A stretch of 64,000 nucleotides of DNA from Hemileia vastatrix (GCA_030280995.1 JASXTE010000003.1:1426001-1490000); one strand, 5' to 3'; shown: positions 32,236-44,660, counted from the first letter of the stretch. The notes: generated by a model from the sequence alone, not told the origin. Made by a program: numbers and translations.

Positions 32236-34142
32236 AAATTATTAAATAACCAGTTTAGAGTCTTAGTGGACAGTGATAAATTAAAAGATTGAATTGAGTT
32301 ATCCAAACAAGATTGACATTCCAGTTTAAAGTCTTGGTAGACCAAACATATAATCGATTGCCAGTTTATGGTCTTGGTGGACCAAAGATCGTTTAAGTGC
32401 ATGAATAACTTGAAATATTCCTAAGTAAGGCCTAGGCTTGACCAAAGATTGAATAAACTTGATAATCCAGTTTAATGTCATAGTGGACCAAACATTTTAT
32501 CGATAAGAAATCCAGTTTAAGGTCATGGTGGACCCAAAAACTTGATAATAGTCCAGTTTAAGGTCTTGGTGGACCTAAAATTTGATAACACTCCAGTTTA
32601 AGGTCTTGGTGGACCTAACATTTGATTAATAAAAAAAATAAAAAATCCGTCTCCAAAAATATCCATAAAATCTTGAACATCCTTGAAATTCACTTTAAAG
32701 TCTTGAAGGACTAACAGCTCCAATATAAAATCTTTAATGACAGTCTTGAAAATTAGCCAGTTTAAAGTCTTGGAGGACTAACAGCTCCAAAATTTGTATA
32801 AAACCTTAAGGAAAGTCTTGAACAGTAGCCAGTTTAAAGTCTTGGAGGACTAACAGATGTCAAGATAAAGAGAATTATCCTTAATGAAAGTCTTGAAAAA
32901 TAGCCAGTTTAAAGTCTTGGAGGACTAAACAGATGTCTTGAAGTAAAATCCCATAGGTATTGAGTTCCCCTAGACGCTGTTTCCTGTCTAAAATAAATGA
33001 ATAAAGCTAAAAAGAATGAAAAATAAAAAAAATAAAACTGAGAAATATAATAATTTTGATTTAATTAATTAATTTTTTTATTTTATTATTTTATTTTTAT
33101 TTTTTTTATTTTTTGATTTATATTTATTTATTTATTTTATTTTTTTATTTTTATTTTTATTTATTTTTGATTTTTTTATTTTATTTTTATTTATTTTTAA
33201 TTTTAATTTTGTTTCAAATTTAAAATAAAAGATTTTAGAAAAGATAGTTTTGAAATAAAAGTTAAAATTTAATTTTTAAAGAAAGATAAACGAATGTGAA
33301 AAGAAAGTTAAAAAAAGTAATAATAATAAAAGAATTTCAAAATAAAATTTTAAAAGATGCCCCCCGGCCATTTGATGAGCCGTACCCTCTACATCATACC
33401 CACATCCAAGTGCAACTTGATGTGGTTACACAATTTTGAGAAATTGAAAAGAAAATAAAATAAATGAAAGTTTTTAGAAGATAATTTTCTAATGATGATC
33501 ACTGGGTGGGCTCACTCCAATTTATAAAAATGATTAGAGACCACCAGTGAGCTTCACCTTTGCAATAATTCATAATATATATTTAAAGGAAAGAAATCAC
33601 AATCTAACATAAAAAATCAAAATAAAATAATAATAAAAATCTTGAATCCGGCGTTGAGAGCGGTGTCTCTTGATTCATTCCAGTTTATAGTCTTAGTGGA
33701 CTTCCTAAAATTAAAAGACAAAGCCAGGATTCAACTAGAAACAGGGAAAATTTTGGAAACAAAAATTATGGGGTAATTGTGTATAGAGCAGCCAGCCCAT
33801 CAATTACCCACACACTTGCCAATATTAAATTAAGAAGGTTCCCCTGTGAACACTTCTTCCAATAAATTTTTAAAATTTTCCTACACTATCTTCACCCATA
33901 TTTTAAGAATTTTAAATTTTGAAAATTTCAAAGAATGTTTTCTTGCATTTCGTTAAGTTTCATCACAGTTTTGTCGCCCATATGCAGTGTAACTACAGAA
34001 AAGTATTTTTGATAAAAAAAAGAAGATAGTTTATCCTCGTTGCGGAGGTCAATAAAATTTGATAACTGTCATAGTTTATCCTCATTGCGGAGGGATCCAT
34101 AAAGTTTCATAAATGTCATAGTTTATCCTCATTGCGTAGGAA
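32236..34142 (-). other. E2 3' UTR with repeated stem-loops
   Basis: In sense, the region after pol holds at least 13 copies of a short stem-loop followed by TAAACTG. Stems are CCTC/GAGG near pol (34029, 34075, 34120), AGTC/GACT (33681-33702; three at 32755-32930) and GGTC/GACC (about 32350, 32515, 32553, 32593). A long hairpin (GGGTAATTG/CAATTACCC) lies at 33770-33809. A CCACATC/GATGTGG hairpin lies at 33402-33425. A T-rich, non-coding block occupies 33055-33210. Confidence 0.75.
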
Positions 34143-37100
34143 GACTTCGGCACTCCTGGTGCCTCTAGGATAGAACCGTTTCACTTGATTGGCCGCTACC
34201 CTCTTCTTCAATACTACTCCATCCAACTCTTCTAGCACATATGAACCTCCAGAAACTTTCTCATTAGCTTTATATGGTCCATTCCACCTATTTGCAAACA
34301 TCTTTCCCCACTGACTTTCCAAACTCCTATTATACACCAGGACCATATCACCTGGGTTAAAAGGTTTCCTTAATCGATGTGCCAACCGCTCATCCCAATA
34401 TCTAACTGATTAATTTCTGATCTTCATCATCGGCGAATATGCCTTTTCTAAATATTCTTCTTTCTTTTCTAGCTGCATCATTCTTGCACACAATAATTCA
34501 TCAGTAGTTTTGACTGTGTCCCAGTCAACTCCAAGATATGATTCAGCTTCTAAATCAACCGGTAAAACTGCTTTCTGTCCAAAAACAAGTTCATAAGGTG
34601 AAAATCCAGTCATCCTTTTGGCAGTGATTCGATCAGCAAATAAAACTAAAGATAAATAGTTCCTCCACTTTTCGGCACTTGTCCCACACATTTTAACTAA
34701 AGCATCCTTAATAAATTGATGCCCTCTTTCAACCATGCCTTCAGCTTCAGGATAATATGGGGTTGCTACCCTAACCTTTGATCCAACTTTCAATACGGCC
34801 TCTTTAAACTCTGTCCCAAATTCAGGACATCCATCTACCATCACCAACTTCATCACCCCATACCTATATACCCAATTATTCAAAAAAAATTCTGCCACAT
34901 TTTTGGCAGTTAAATTAATAAGAGGCGCTGCCTCTACCCAACCAGATAAATCATCTCTGGCCACAATTAAATATTTATACCGTCCCTCTTTTATATGAAC
35001 GGCATCTAAACTAATTCTCCCAAAGAGCGTATATTCACCAGTCGCCCGTCCAGGTTCTTTTGGCCTTAAATAACTTCGTCTTTGACATTCTTTGCATGAC
35101 TGAACCCACTGTTTAACAGCCATCTTCATGCCAGGCCACCAAAATTGATCAGAAATTCTTTAAACGTTTCTCCAACGCCTCAATGCCCAAGATCTTCATG
35201 CAGTGATTTCAAAACTAATTCTTTCCCCTTCTGTTGAGTTATAACTACTTGAGGATTTGGATACCTTCTCCTCATTAAACGTCGACCAGATAGGTAAAAC
35301 ATAGATGACTTCCTCTTGATAGCAACCCATTCATTGTCTTCACAATCTTCTGGCCTCTCTAAAGTCAACAAATATTTGACTAACAAAAAATAAAAACCAG
35401 TCTGACCCCAGACTTCATCTTGAAAATCGATTAATATAACATCAATAGGGACTTCTCTATCACCAATATCACCTGCACATGAATGAGACAATAATCGTTG
35501 ACCCCTAAATAAATCTTTAATTGAGCTATGTCGACGTTTTTCTTCTGAACCTTTGGATCCTTCGTAAACCCTATTCGAAAATACCTCTTTCTTTTTATCC
35601 ACATTTTTATTTAAATTCTCTAATTCTCCAACATATAAACCATTCCTTAACTTACTACTATCCCACACTACCAATCCATCTTCCTCTACATACACCACAT
35701 CTTCTACCTCCTTTCTACTGAATTTATCTACACCTTTTCCAACACCTTTATTAACATAAAAACTATTTTCCAGTTTATCCTCTTGGTGGAGGTCATCATC
35801 ACCATAATCTAAACACAATAGTCCTGCCAGTTTAACCTCATGGGGGAGGTATGGAAAGTCTTCAGCTCCTTTAGTGCTGGCTTTGATAATAGGTATATCT
35901 TCATCGAACTCTTCTGAGTCTGAATCTTCTTCAGTGGGTGGTCTCCTTGATAAAACATCTGGCATAGTAAAAGTTTTTCCAGGCTTATGAACTAAATCAA
36001 ACGAAAAATGTTGAATAAAAGATACCCATCTCGTCATGGGTGCGTTCGGTAAAATTGGGGAATTAATCATCTGGATTAATGATTTCGCATCCACTTGCAA
36101 CTCAAAATGTTGCCCCCACAAAATATGCTGAAGTTTCTTCAGTATTTTTGCCACACCACATAATTCCAATTTTGGTTGAGAATATCTTGATTCGACCTCA
36201 GTAAATACTACAGATTAATACCTAACTGGCCTGATGTAACCAGCTTTATCCATCTGAGACAAAACCGCCCCAGCTGCAACCTGACTTGAATCAACTGCTG
36301 AATAAATTCTACCAGCTTCTTTTCCATAATCCAACTTGTGCAGGACTAAATCCTTCCCCACAAACTCCTTCAACTTCACAAACGCCTTCTCACACTCTTC
36401 ATCCCACTCCCAGTCTGCATCCTTTCTCGTTAACTGTCTCAATGGAGCTGCCAATGAAGAAAAGTCCTTAATAAACATTCTAAAATATAGGCAAACGCCT
36501 AAAAACCCTCTAACTTCAGTCGTATTCTTGGGTCTTGGCCAAGACTGAATTTTGCTAACTTTCTTCTTGGACATAATCCTACCCTCTCTACATAACACAT
36601 GGCCTAATATTTCTAAGGCTGGCACACAACATGAAAATTTTGAACCTGAAATAGTTAAACCAGCCTCTTCAATTCGAAACAAGATTCTTTCTAATTTAAT
36701 TGCGAACTCCCAAATGAATTTGTGTATCTCGGGATTCTCTTCCAACACCTGGTTATCATAGTCGGTTGTTGGTCCCTTAATTCCTCCATCATCTATAAAG
36801 ATTCCAGCATATTGTGGAATTTTGTCTTGAAGGATCCAAGCCATCTGAGCTTGATAAACTGCAACCGAATTTGTTGCTCCTTGAGGTAATCTCGTTAACT
36901 GTAAACGTCCTAGTGGTGTATCGAATGTAGTGAGAGGCCTTGAGTCCAGATGTAACTCTCTCTCATCATATCCACCCATAATATCTCCCAAACCATAACA
37001 CACTCTCCCTGAAAATGCTTCAACAAACTCCTCAGCACTAGGTGGTATCCCAGCATCCTTTATTGTAACCCTATTTAATTCCCTAAGATCATGAACAACT

Positions 37101-38272
37101 CTAAGCTTGCCATTCAGTTTCTTGATACAAAATACCGGACTAGAATAACTTGACGTTGATTGCTCATACAGTCCAGTGTGTATCCGTTCTCTGACAACTT
37201 CAATATAGGCTTCTTTTAATGCAGCCCAAATAGGAATTGGTTTCTTCTGCCACGGTTCATGACATACCACAGGAATCTTGTAAGGCTCCCCATAGGAATG
37301 CTTCAACATACCACTCTCCTCTTCTACAAAAGCAATCTCCTTCTCTTGCTTGACCATCACATCCAACAACAACTTCTTCTCTTCTCCAGACAACCAACCA
37401 TCAGGTCCAAAATTAACAACACCCAGTCTCTCAAAAGTGATCCTTGACGTCTCAGAAAATTCAGGCGGATTCTTTACCATGGGACTTTCATAAGGATCTC
37501 TTGATAACCTTGGTCTTCTCAAGGGTGGATTTAATTCGGCAGGTAGCAGTTCATGAATAGGTTGAACTTTATTTACTACTTTCTTATATTTGGCTGCCTC
37601 CACATCTAAATAAACTTGAGGCAAAACATTTACTTTTGTATTGCCATTAAAAATTTCATCAAATGAATCTTCTTCATCTCCAGAATTGGAATAAGAAAAA
37701 TTAGAAAAATATTTTATTTCATTTTTGAATTTTACCCTTTTCTCCTTTCCCTCGTCTAATTTATAAACAGATTTTCCAAAACCTTTGCTTCCCTTATCCA
37801 ACAGTAAATTTCCCGTAAAGAAAGTTGGCAGTTTATCCTCTTGCTGGAGGACTGGAATTGAATTTTCACAAAAATTATTTTTTTGTGTTTTAATTATACT
37901 GAGATTTTTAATCAGATTTTGATGTGATATTTGCAGTTTACCCTCTTGCTGGAGGTCCAGAATAGAAAGAGATACTTGCAGTTTAACCTCTTGCTGGAGG
38001 TCATAAAACATACCCTTCCAATTTTTATCCAACCTAATTTGGCCCATTTTGTCTTTTTTACCATTTTTAAATTTAATAGAAAAACAGGGTAAATCCAATA
38101 AACATATAGAAAAGTCCAAAACGTATTTGCACTCCAAAGTAATATTAACAGAAAATAATTGAGAATCCACTTGAATTATCTCCAAGTGAGCTGACCTATT
38201 GCAATCCAGGATCTCATCCTGAAGAGAGATTACAACATTAGAGTGATCAGCCCCAGCTACCCCAAAAAATGA
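34116..38272 (-). pseudogene. E2 pol: spacer, RT, RNase H, integrase
   Basis: Pol opens in the -1 frame at the slippery site (GVAGADHSNVVISLQDEI). An unusually long N-terminal spacer has three LQQE.KL peptides (37829-38000). RT follows (KKLNGKLRVVHDLRELNRVT; LTRLPQGATNSVAVYQAQMA), with the catalytic box FIDDGG in place of the common Y[LI]DD[IV]L. RNase H has SAVDSSQVAAGAVLSQ; a TAA at 36215 interrupts it. The integrase has HEDLGH, CKECQRR, DAVHIKEGRYKYLIVARDD, VDGCPEFGTEF and GMVERGHQFIKDALVKMCG. The C-terminal part (NPGDMVLVYNRSLESQWGKM) ends in RNEDKL. A TGA and one-base shift at about 35175 and a TAA at 34410 are the other lesions. No chromodomain seen. Confidence 0.92.
38257..38269 (-). 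other. -1 frameshift heptamer T TTT TTG, E2 pro/pol
   Basis: In the gag-pro frame the codons read CAT TTT TTG GGG TAG. The heptamer T TTT TTG (38263-38269) sits two codons before the stop. Slipping back one base enters the pol frame, which is open through the overlap. The same heptamer phase (AGT TTT TTG) is visible in X at about 20703-20711. Confidence 0.75.
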
Positions 38273-40866
38273 GGGCGTTCATCCCTTTCCAACAAACATA
38301 ATTCACCAGAAGCCGTCCGTTTTATATGCCGCTTCTTAGTGCAAACACAACACTGGCACAGAGTAGTTATCCCTGGCCGTGTTTCCCAACCTTCATCTCC
38401 AGGAGGCGCTAACTGCATATGTAACCTCCGCATATCTTCACCAGTGATCTCCAAACTAATCCCCATGCCAGCTTGATACCCTATCCTGGCCTCAAAATCT
38501 ATCAAAAAAGGACCACCAAGAACAGTTTTGACTGCCCCTCTGGCCACATAAAAGTGAACCTTACCAACAGATCCACCAATGCCTAACCTGACATGCTCAG
38601 CTGTACCCATCAGCTCTGTTGCATGCCCTCCAATGCCTCTGAGGTTTCCCCCAGTTCCACTTTTAATTGGAAAGCCTATACTTGTCGCTTGCTCCAATGA
38701 AATTAAATTAATTTGAGACCCTGAATCGACCAAGGCCTTTACTTCTTTACCGTTAAGAGTTACCACCAGGTAATCCAGGGGAGCGGGAAAATGCGTATCT
38801 ACATCTTCCCCAAACTTTTCAGCATTTTCACAAATATATTCCACCTCTCCAGTGGAAACTCAACACCTCGTCAAATGCTTCTTTTGCTTTTCAGAAAGCG
38901 CCGGACTAATTGTATATAACTCCCCCAAAGATAAGGGAATCTGCAGTTGATTCACCCTATTCAAAACTACGTCCATCGCATTAGCTTGACCAGAAACTAC
39001 TGGCCGCTCATACTGGACCTTTGATTTAACAACCTTGGCCCTGGGTACCTCTTGAGGTGCAACCAAGCCATCTTCACCCCCCATTATAACATCTTCACTT
39101 TCTATAACCCTAACTCCATCACCAGCTTCTTGCACTAATCCTGATCCATCGCTAGTCCTTCTTACTCCCTCCATTGGGATGGGACCGCTAAAACTTGGTC
39201 TGGGTAGAGACGCCAACGGTACGTCCTCCTCAGAATCCGAATCATCCTCTGGCATAGGCTCACCATTTAAATCAATCTTGCCATAACTAGGGGGCCCCAT
39301 ATCAGCAATCCCCTTCTGCATTTTATATAATTCGTCCTTAGAGTAAGGGTTCAATTTGTTGGCGGCAGTTTGAGCACTAGAATTTTTGTCCTTAGAGTAA
39401 GGGTTCACTTTGTTATTGGCCTTGCCAGGATTAGCCCTCAATTGGCTCTGAATGCTACTCTTTGCCTTAGTAGCAGCTGCTCTTCTAGCAACATTAACAT
39501 CATATTTGCCGGCCATACAACTTCCCTCCACTTGGGCAACCGTTGCCAGCTCTAAACCTCCAAAAGAAGTAGAAAATGTGGCTATACTGACCTCTTTCTC
39601 TTTACCTTTGTCAGCTTTTCCACCATTACCATTACCATTTTTTCCACCCTTGGCATTAACATCTTCATCATTTATCTCTTCAAATCTGGCTCTCCTTTCA
39701 GCCGTTAAATTTCTTCTGACCAAATCAGAAGGAGACTGTCCATCACTGGGCTTGATGAACGAACCATCAGGAAATTTATAAACTTTACCATCAAATAAAA
39801 CTCGCCCAGCATCCATATCCTTATCAAGAGCGAAACAAACTGTTGCACTGTGCCCCCTCCTATTACAATAGGAGCACACCTTTGGCTCATCGTAGCCACC
39901 TCTATAACTACTACCACCATTCCCACCATTTCTCTCATTGCCTGGGAAGCGGTTACCATTATTATTGCCATTATAATTTCGACGTTCATAACCTCTGGAC
40001 TGATAAGAAGTCGACGTCGACGAAGAAGCCATTGGGGCCTTGTTAGCCTTCTGTGTCTCTTGAACAAATATTTTTAATTGTTTTGTTAAATCGGCCAAGT
40101 GATCGGCCATCTTATTATTTACATTGCCCTCAACTTTTGCAGCCGGTAGTCCCATTTGAGCCTTCTTGGCCTCCTGGGCTTTGACCATAATATTGTTGTT
40201 TTCGGCCAAAACTTTGCTAACCTTGCTAACATATTGAGTGCAGGACTCTTGATATTTGTCCAATGCTAACAACTTGAGATGGGCCTGAATGTTGTCCTTG
40301 ATAACCTCCAGAGCCAGCAGTTTCTGCTCACCATTAGGCAGTTCCTTCATCAAATCTTTTCTTGAAAGATCCTTCAAGACGTCCATTTGAATATCCCTGC
40401 TGCATGCTGACCAAAACAAATCTTTTGCTTGGTTCTCATGCACTAACTCGTCCACCAGTATGAGATATTTCACCACTTCATCAAACTAAACACAGATCTT
40501 TTTGAAGTCAGCCATAGAAGAAACTCCCCCTTTTGCTTGCCAGTCTCCAACAATTTTATTGAGGTCCATCATAGTAAACCTAACACCCCATCTATCAACC
40601 ATAGCTTTAGAAAGCTTAACCCAATCCTTGTCCTTGAATGCCTGCATAGCAATAACCTCTTTTTCCACCTCCCTATCAGCAATTAAAAACCTAACTTGCT
40701 TCACCATATCCACATGAGAAGCACCATCAACAGCAGCAGCAGATTTATACCTGCTAATGAACCATTTAACCTCCTCCCCATCAAACTTTGGGCCATCCCA
40801 AGAAACAATCCTAACAGAGGGAGTAAAAGTTTGAGGAGATCCAGAAGCAACAGCAGAAGAAGACAT
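38257..40866 (-). pseudogene. E2 gag-protease
   Basis: A single frame from ATG at 40866 (MSSSAVASGSPQTFTPSVRI) to TAG 38257. It is broken only by TAG 40486-40488 and TGA 38860-38862. The gag part has WFISRYKSAAAVDGASHVDM and a long charged/helical region. An Asn/Gly-rich stretch precedes the zinc knuckle CSYCNRRGHSATVC (about 39840-39885, CX2CX4HX4C). The protease active site is intact: ALVDSGSQINLISLEQA at about 38700-38740. Gag and protease share one frame, so the frameshift falls after protease. This differs from E1, where it separates gag from protease. Confidence 0.92.
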
Positions 40867-41024
40867 CCCAATAAGTAATGAAAAGCATTATCAATTGATA
40901 AAATAACAAGCCTCTTGCAGGCCAATAACAAAAATCCAATTAGAGTTCCAGAAAATAAGCCTCTTGCAGGCTAAGAACGTTCTTGATCCAAGTAAGTCTT
41001 TAAAGAAAGCTAGAGAAATCAATA

Positions 41025-41041
41025 CCCCACGTTGGGCGCCA
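41025..41041 (-). other. E2 primer binding site
   Basis: In sense TGGCGCCCAACGTGGGG, three bases after the 5' LTR. The TGGCGCC start is a common tRNA-complementary PBS form. It matches the PBS of C at most positions. Confidence 0.85.
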
Positions 41042-41044
41042 AAT

Positions 41045-42163
41045 ATGGTAAGGTAAACTCTTACAGTTGCCTTGCTGTAAGCAGAATCCAGAGGAGATGT
41101 GTGGATTCAGCTGAAAACCCCGTCCTTCCAATAAAAATAACAAAATGGGAATTCTAAATCACTAAGCTAACCAGTCTACTTGGATCTGATTGATAAAAAT
41201 AATGAAACTCTAAAATATTTAATGCTTATTGAGATTTAAAGAATGTGGCTGTTGAGAAAAGAAATACTGATAACAACAATTAAGGTGTACCAGTGAAAGA
41301 TCTGAAAAGATTGACTTTTATGTTTTTATAATAATTTGAATTTTTATGAGACAGCAATAATCAAGTCCCAGTGATGAAGACCTTTCTAAAGATACCCTGT
41401 ATGAAGTGTGATTTAAATTGTTGAGTAGTATTTCTAAAATGTTATATATAAGATAAAAAGTTATAAGGGTATTAAAAATTTATTTAATTTGTTGAGTAAT
41501 AAAAAATGGGACCGTGGTGGTTAAAGATTAAGCTGTATGATGTCTGATGATTGTAAGATGATGCCCAATTTCGAGTCTGAGAGGCTCTTAAGTATACCTA
41601 GTCACGTGCCTAAGTTTTCCCCTCCAGAGTTCACCCAGAGTCAATCCAGAGCCTCTCGAGTCCGTACGGAGTCAAAGCGGAGTCCGTCCGGACCTCCGGA
41701 CTCAATTAAAACCTTTAAAACTATAATAAAAAATCTAGAAAAATTACGCATGATAGAGCCACTTCCCCTTTACATTCCCGACTAATTTTTGTAGCCTGCG
41801 CAGCTCTAATCACCCTGTGAAAATTCAGCAAAGTTAAGTATTTTTCTAAACACGTAAATATTTCTATAAAACTTTAAAATTCATTTAAAAATATAAGAAA
41901 AATAGTAAAAATTCTGGGAAAATTTCCCAAGGTTCTTGAGTGACTCGACTTGATACTCTTAAATTTTTCTGACCGTAAAAATAAGTCTTCTCCGTAAAAT
42001 ATATTGTTTTTGCATAAGCATTCGCTTTTAACCAATTTCTTTATATTTAAAACTCAAATAAATTAAATAAAACCCTTTAATAAAAAATAATAGCACTAAT
42101 CTTGCATGCCTTAATAACTCCATTTACGTACTTAGGTGCCATACTAAACTTTAGGCTACCACA
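41045..42163 (-). repeat. E2 5' LTR
   Basis: 1119 bp, colinear with 30437-31578 and differing at scattered positions and in the short tandem repeat region. Followed by the duplication GCGCT. Confidence 0.9.
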
Positions 42164-42984
42164 GCGCTGTATGATTTCTATCCTTTCCCTCAAGTCTCAA
42201 ACACTTGCTTGGCCAACTCCAGAAAAGCGACCTGAATCCTCTCAAGTAATGCAAGCTGAAGGTTTCTCTGGCTGTGTAGGTTTTGTTGATGGCACAACTA
42301 TACCTTTGAGTCAAAGCCTGCTTATGATGGGAACCATTATTTTGATCACAAAAAGAGGTTTATTCAAAATCTTCCCAATTTTTCATCATTTATGAAATAA
42401 CTTTTTATCTTCCTTCTAGATAATTTATTTACATTCAATTTATATGCAATGTCAATAAAAAAGTTATTGCTTTTCACAGTGGCTGCCTTGGATCATGTCA
42501 TGACTCTTCTGTCTTCCAAAGAATGAGGATTTCTCAAACCCCAGACTCACACTTTGACAAATCTCAGTACCTCCTTGTATACTCAGCATATGCAAGTGGG
42601 AAGTACATTATACCTGCTTTCTGTGGTGTAAGTTTAGAAAATGACCCCAAAACTAAATTTAATAATCACCTTGCCCAATCAAGAGTATGGATTGAACACG
42701 CTATAGATATTTTAAAGGGACAATTTTCTAGTCTTTGGGAGCTCAGAATCCAATTTCAAAAAATGTTGGAGATCAAAACTGCAAATCATTGGATCATGAC
42801 TTGTGTTATACCCCATAATATACTAGCTGAGTTAAAGGATGAGTGGAATGATCTTTATGAAGAAGAGTATCCTGAGCCAGCGCCAGCTCTCCTGTCCCTT
42901 GAATCACAAAACATTCATTCAACCAGCATATGCTCTGTCATTATGCCAATCACCCTCCACCATTTTGAAACACAACCCTTTTAA
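42164..42984 (+). pseudogene. PIF/Harbinger transposase, 3' part
   Basis: Continues from 30436 after E2. The first catalytic Asp is in CVGFVDGTTIPLSQ; a one-base shift is needed to continue to KPAYDGNHYFDHKKR. After a short gap the frame SGCLGSCHDSSVFQRMRISQ follows. The second catalytic Asp, expected before SAYASGKYIIP, is Tyr (LLVYSAYAS). The Glu is present in SRVWIEHAIDILKG. The C-terminal part is typical of the family (KTANHWIMTCVIPHNILAEL) and is followed by an acidic tail. The gene was decaying independently of the insertions. Confidence 0.85.
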
Positions 42985-43228
42985 TTTTTTGTTTTCATAC
43001 TCTCCAAATTTCCACTTTGTATATTTTATTCACTTGGCTTGGTATTTTTGTTTGTTGCATATTCATTTTTTTTGGAAATTGATGGTGAATATCTCTTTTT
43101 TGTATGGCTCATTGGTTTTCTTTCACCAGCTCAACATGACATTGCATATTTTCTAAAATTGCATAATTTTTCACTGTTTCTTTTTTTCATTCATCCCTCA
43201 TATCCTTTTCTACTTCTCCTCCAACATC
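42985..43228. other. Downstream of the Harbinger-type gene
   Basis: T-rich, no gene. It ends at ATC, the target duplication of the CACTA element. Confidence 0.5.
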
Positions 43229-43821
43229 CACCACAGGAAATCTAGGGGTGAATTGCTAGCAATCCCCTCTCTTGAAATTTAGAGTGTCCCTTAATTATGC
43301 CAGGTTTATGAATACTTTATAAACATAAGTAAATTAGAGTTAGATTTACATTTATTCTCAGATTGATTATAGACAGAATATCAACTGATTCCAAATTATG
43401 CACAAGTTGATCCTCCAGAACTTAATTTTCATCCTCTGTTGAGCACAAATTGAGCACAAATTGATCTAACCTAAGCTTATGCAGATATAATAATTCAGGA
43501 TACTTGCTCTATTAAATTTGATAATAAAATAAAATATTGATGAATTTATATAAAAAAAATGATTATGTAAGATATTAAATTATAAATTTAGGCATCATAG
43601 GAGGGCACTCAATAGAGCTTAATTATACTATGTGACACCTTAATACTGTATCATGCAGTTTGAAACATTTAAAACAAAATGTGTCATTATGGGCAACGAA
43701 ATTGCTTGGACAGACACTTTCAAAATTAATACTGACCATAATACACAAGTATGAAACCTTGGCATCTATCCAATAAAAGATTTTCCTTCTGATAAATGGA
43801 TTTTTCTCAGTTACTACCTGC

Positions 43822-44660
43822 TAAAAAGTGTCATTGTGAGGTTTGTCTGACCTTCAGGGGGGTAATTTGGCCATATCACACTACTTCTATTTCCATGATT
43901 GACCAAAACATCATCCTCATTCCCATCTGAAGAGTAGATCTCATCTGACTGTGGCTGATCACAGGGGTCCACCACAAGTTTAGCCAAAATTTTGGTGAAC
44001 ACGTTTTTGATGGATAGTGACTAACTGGTGCTTTCCGAAATTGTCCACCTGAAGTTAGGCTAAACTTCAGGAGGATAAATTTATTATGAATACCAAATTA
44101 ACTGAAGAATACTTTTGCCCTAGCTACTCTGAATCATAAAAGTGTCCAACTGAGGTTTAGCCATAATTCAGGTAGACACTTTTGGAAAGGAACAGTCTGA
44201 TGGGTTTAATATCTATATATGGCAATAAGTATCAGTTTTTTATCAACATGGAACTAGAATTAATTTAATATGGCCAAAGTGTCCACCTGAAGTTTGGCCA
44301 AAATACAGGTGGAAATTTTTATGAGGATTACTTGATGAAATAAAGAAGACTTGCAATTACTTTCCATCATAAAATTTTCATACTTAAGTTTATCAAAAAT
44401 TGTGGTGACACTTTTTCCAGATCCATTCGTATGGGATCAATTCTCTATATGGCAATGAGAATCAATTTTTATTCAATCATGGCATTAGAAGTAATTTGAT
44501 ATGGACAAACTTTCCACCTGATTTTTGGCCAAAAATAAGTTGGAAATGTTTATGAGTAATACTAGATTAACTAAAAAATACTTGCACCCTACTACTGTCC
44601 ATCATAAAAGTGTCCACCAGAAGAATTATCAAACTTGTGGTTGACACCTTTGGCCTGGTC
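43822..44660. repeat. Short (~233 bp) hairpin units at the left of the array
   Basis: Degenerate 46 bp palindromes lie at 44138-44183, 44371-44416 and 44606-44651 (spacing 233 and 235), with a weaker one near 43826. Each is followed by the same GGATCAATTCTNTATATGG core seen in the long units. A second hairpin of the type GTCCACCTGAAGTTTGG comes about 137 bp later (44275-44320). These units lack the ~375 bp AT-rich spacer of the later units. Confidence 0.75.

Larger units (their letters stand above)
30437..42163 (-). mobile_element. Ty3-like retrotransposon E2, nearly intact
   Basis: 11.7 kb minus-strand element with LTRs at 30437-31578 and 41045-42163, PBS, gag-pro, frameshift site, pol, a 2.5 kb 3' UTR and PPT. 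The duplication GCGCT is perfect (30432-30436 and 42164-42168) and lies in a Harbinger-type transposase gene. Only about five lesions break gag-pol: stops at 40486, 38860, 36215 and 34410, and a stop/shift at about 35175. It is the youngest member of the X/E2/C lineage here. Confidence 0.95.

Noticed and set aside
39843..40077. His- and Thr-rich plus-strand frames
   Set aside because: They are the reverse strand of the Asn/Gly-rich gag segment of E2.
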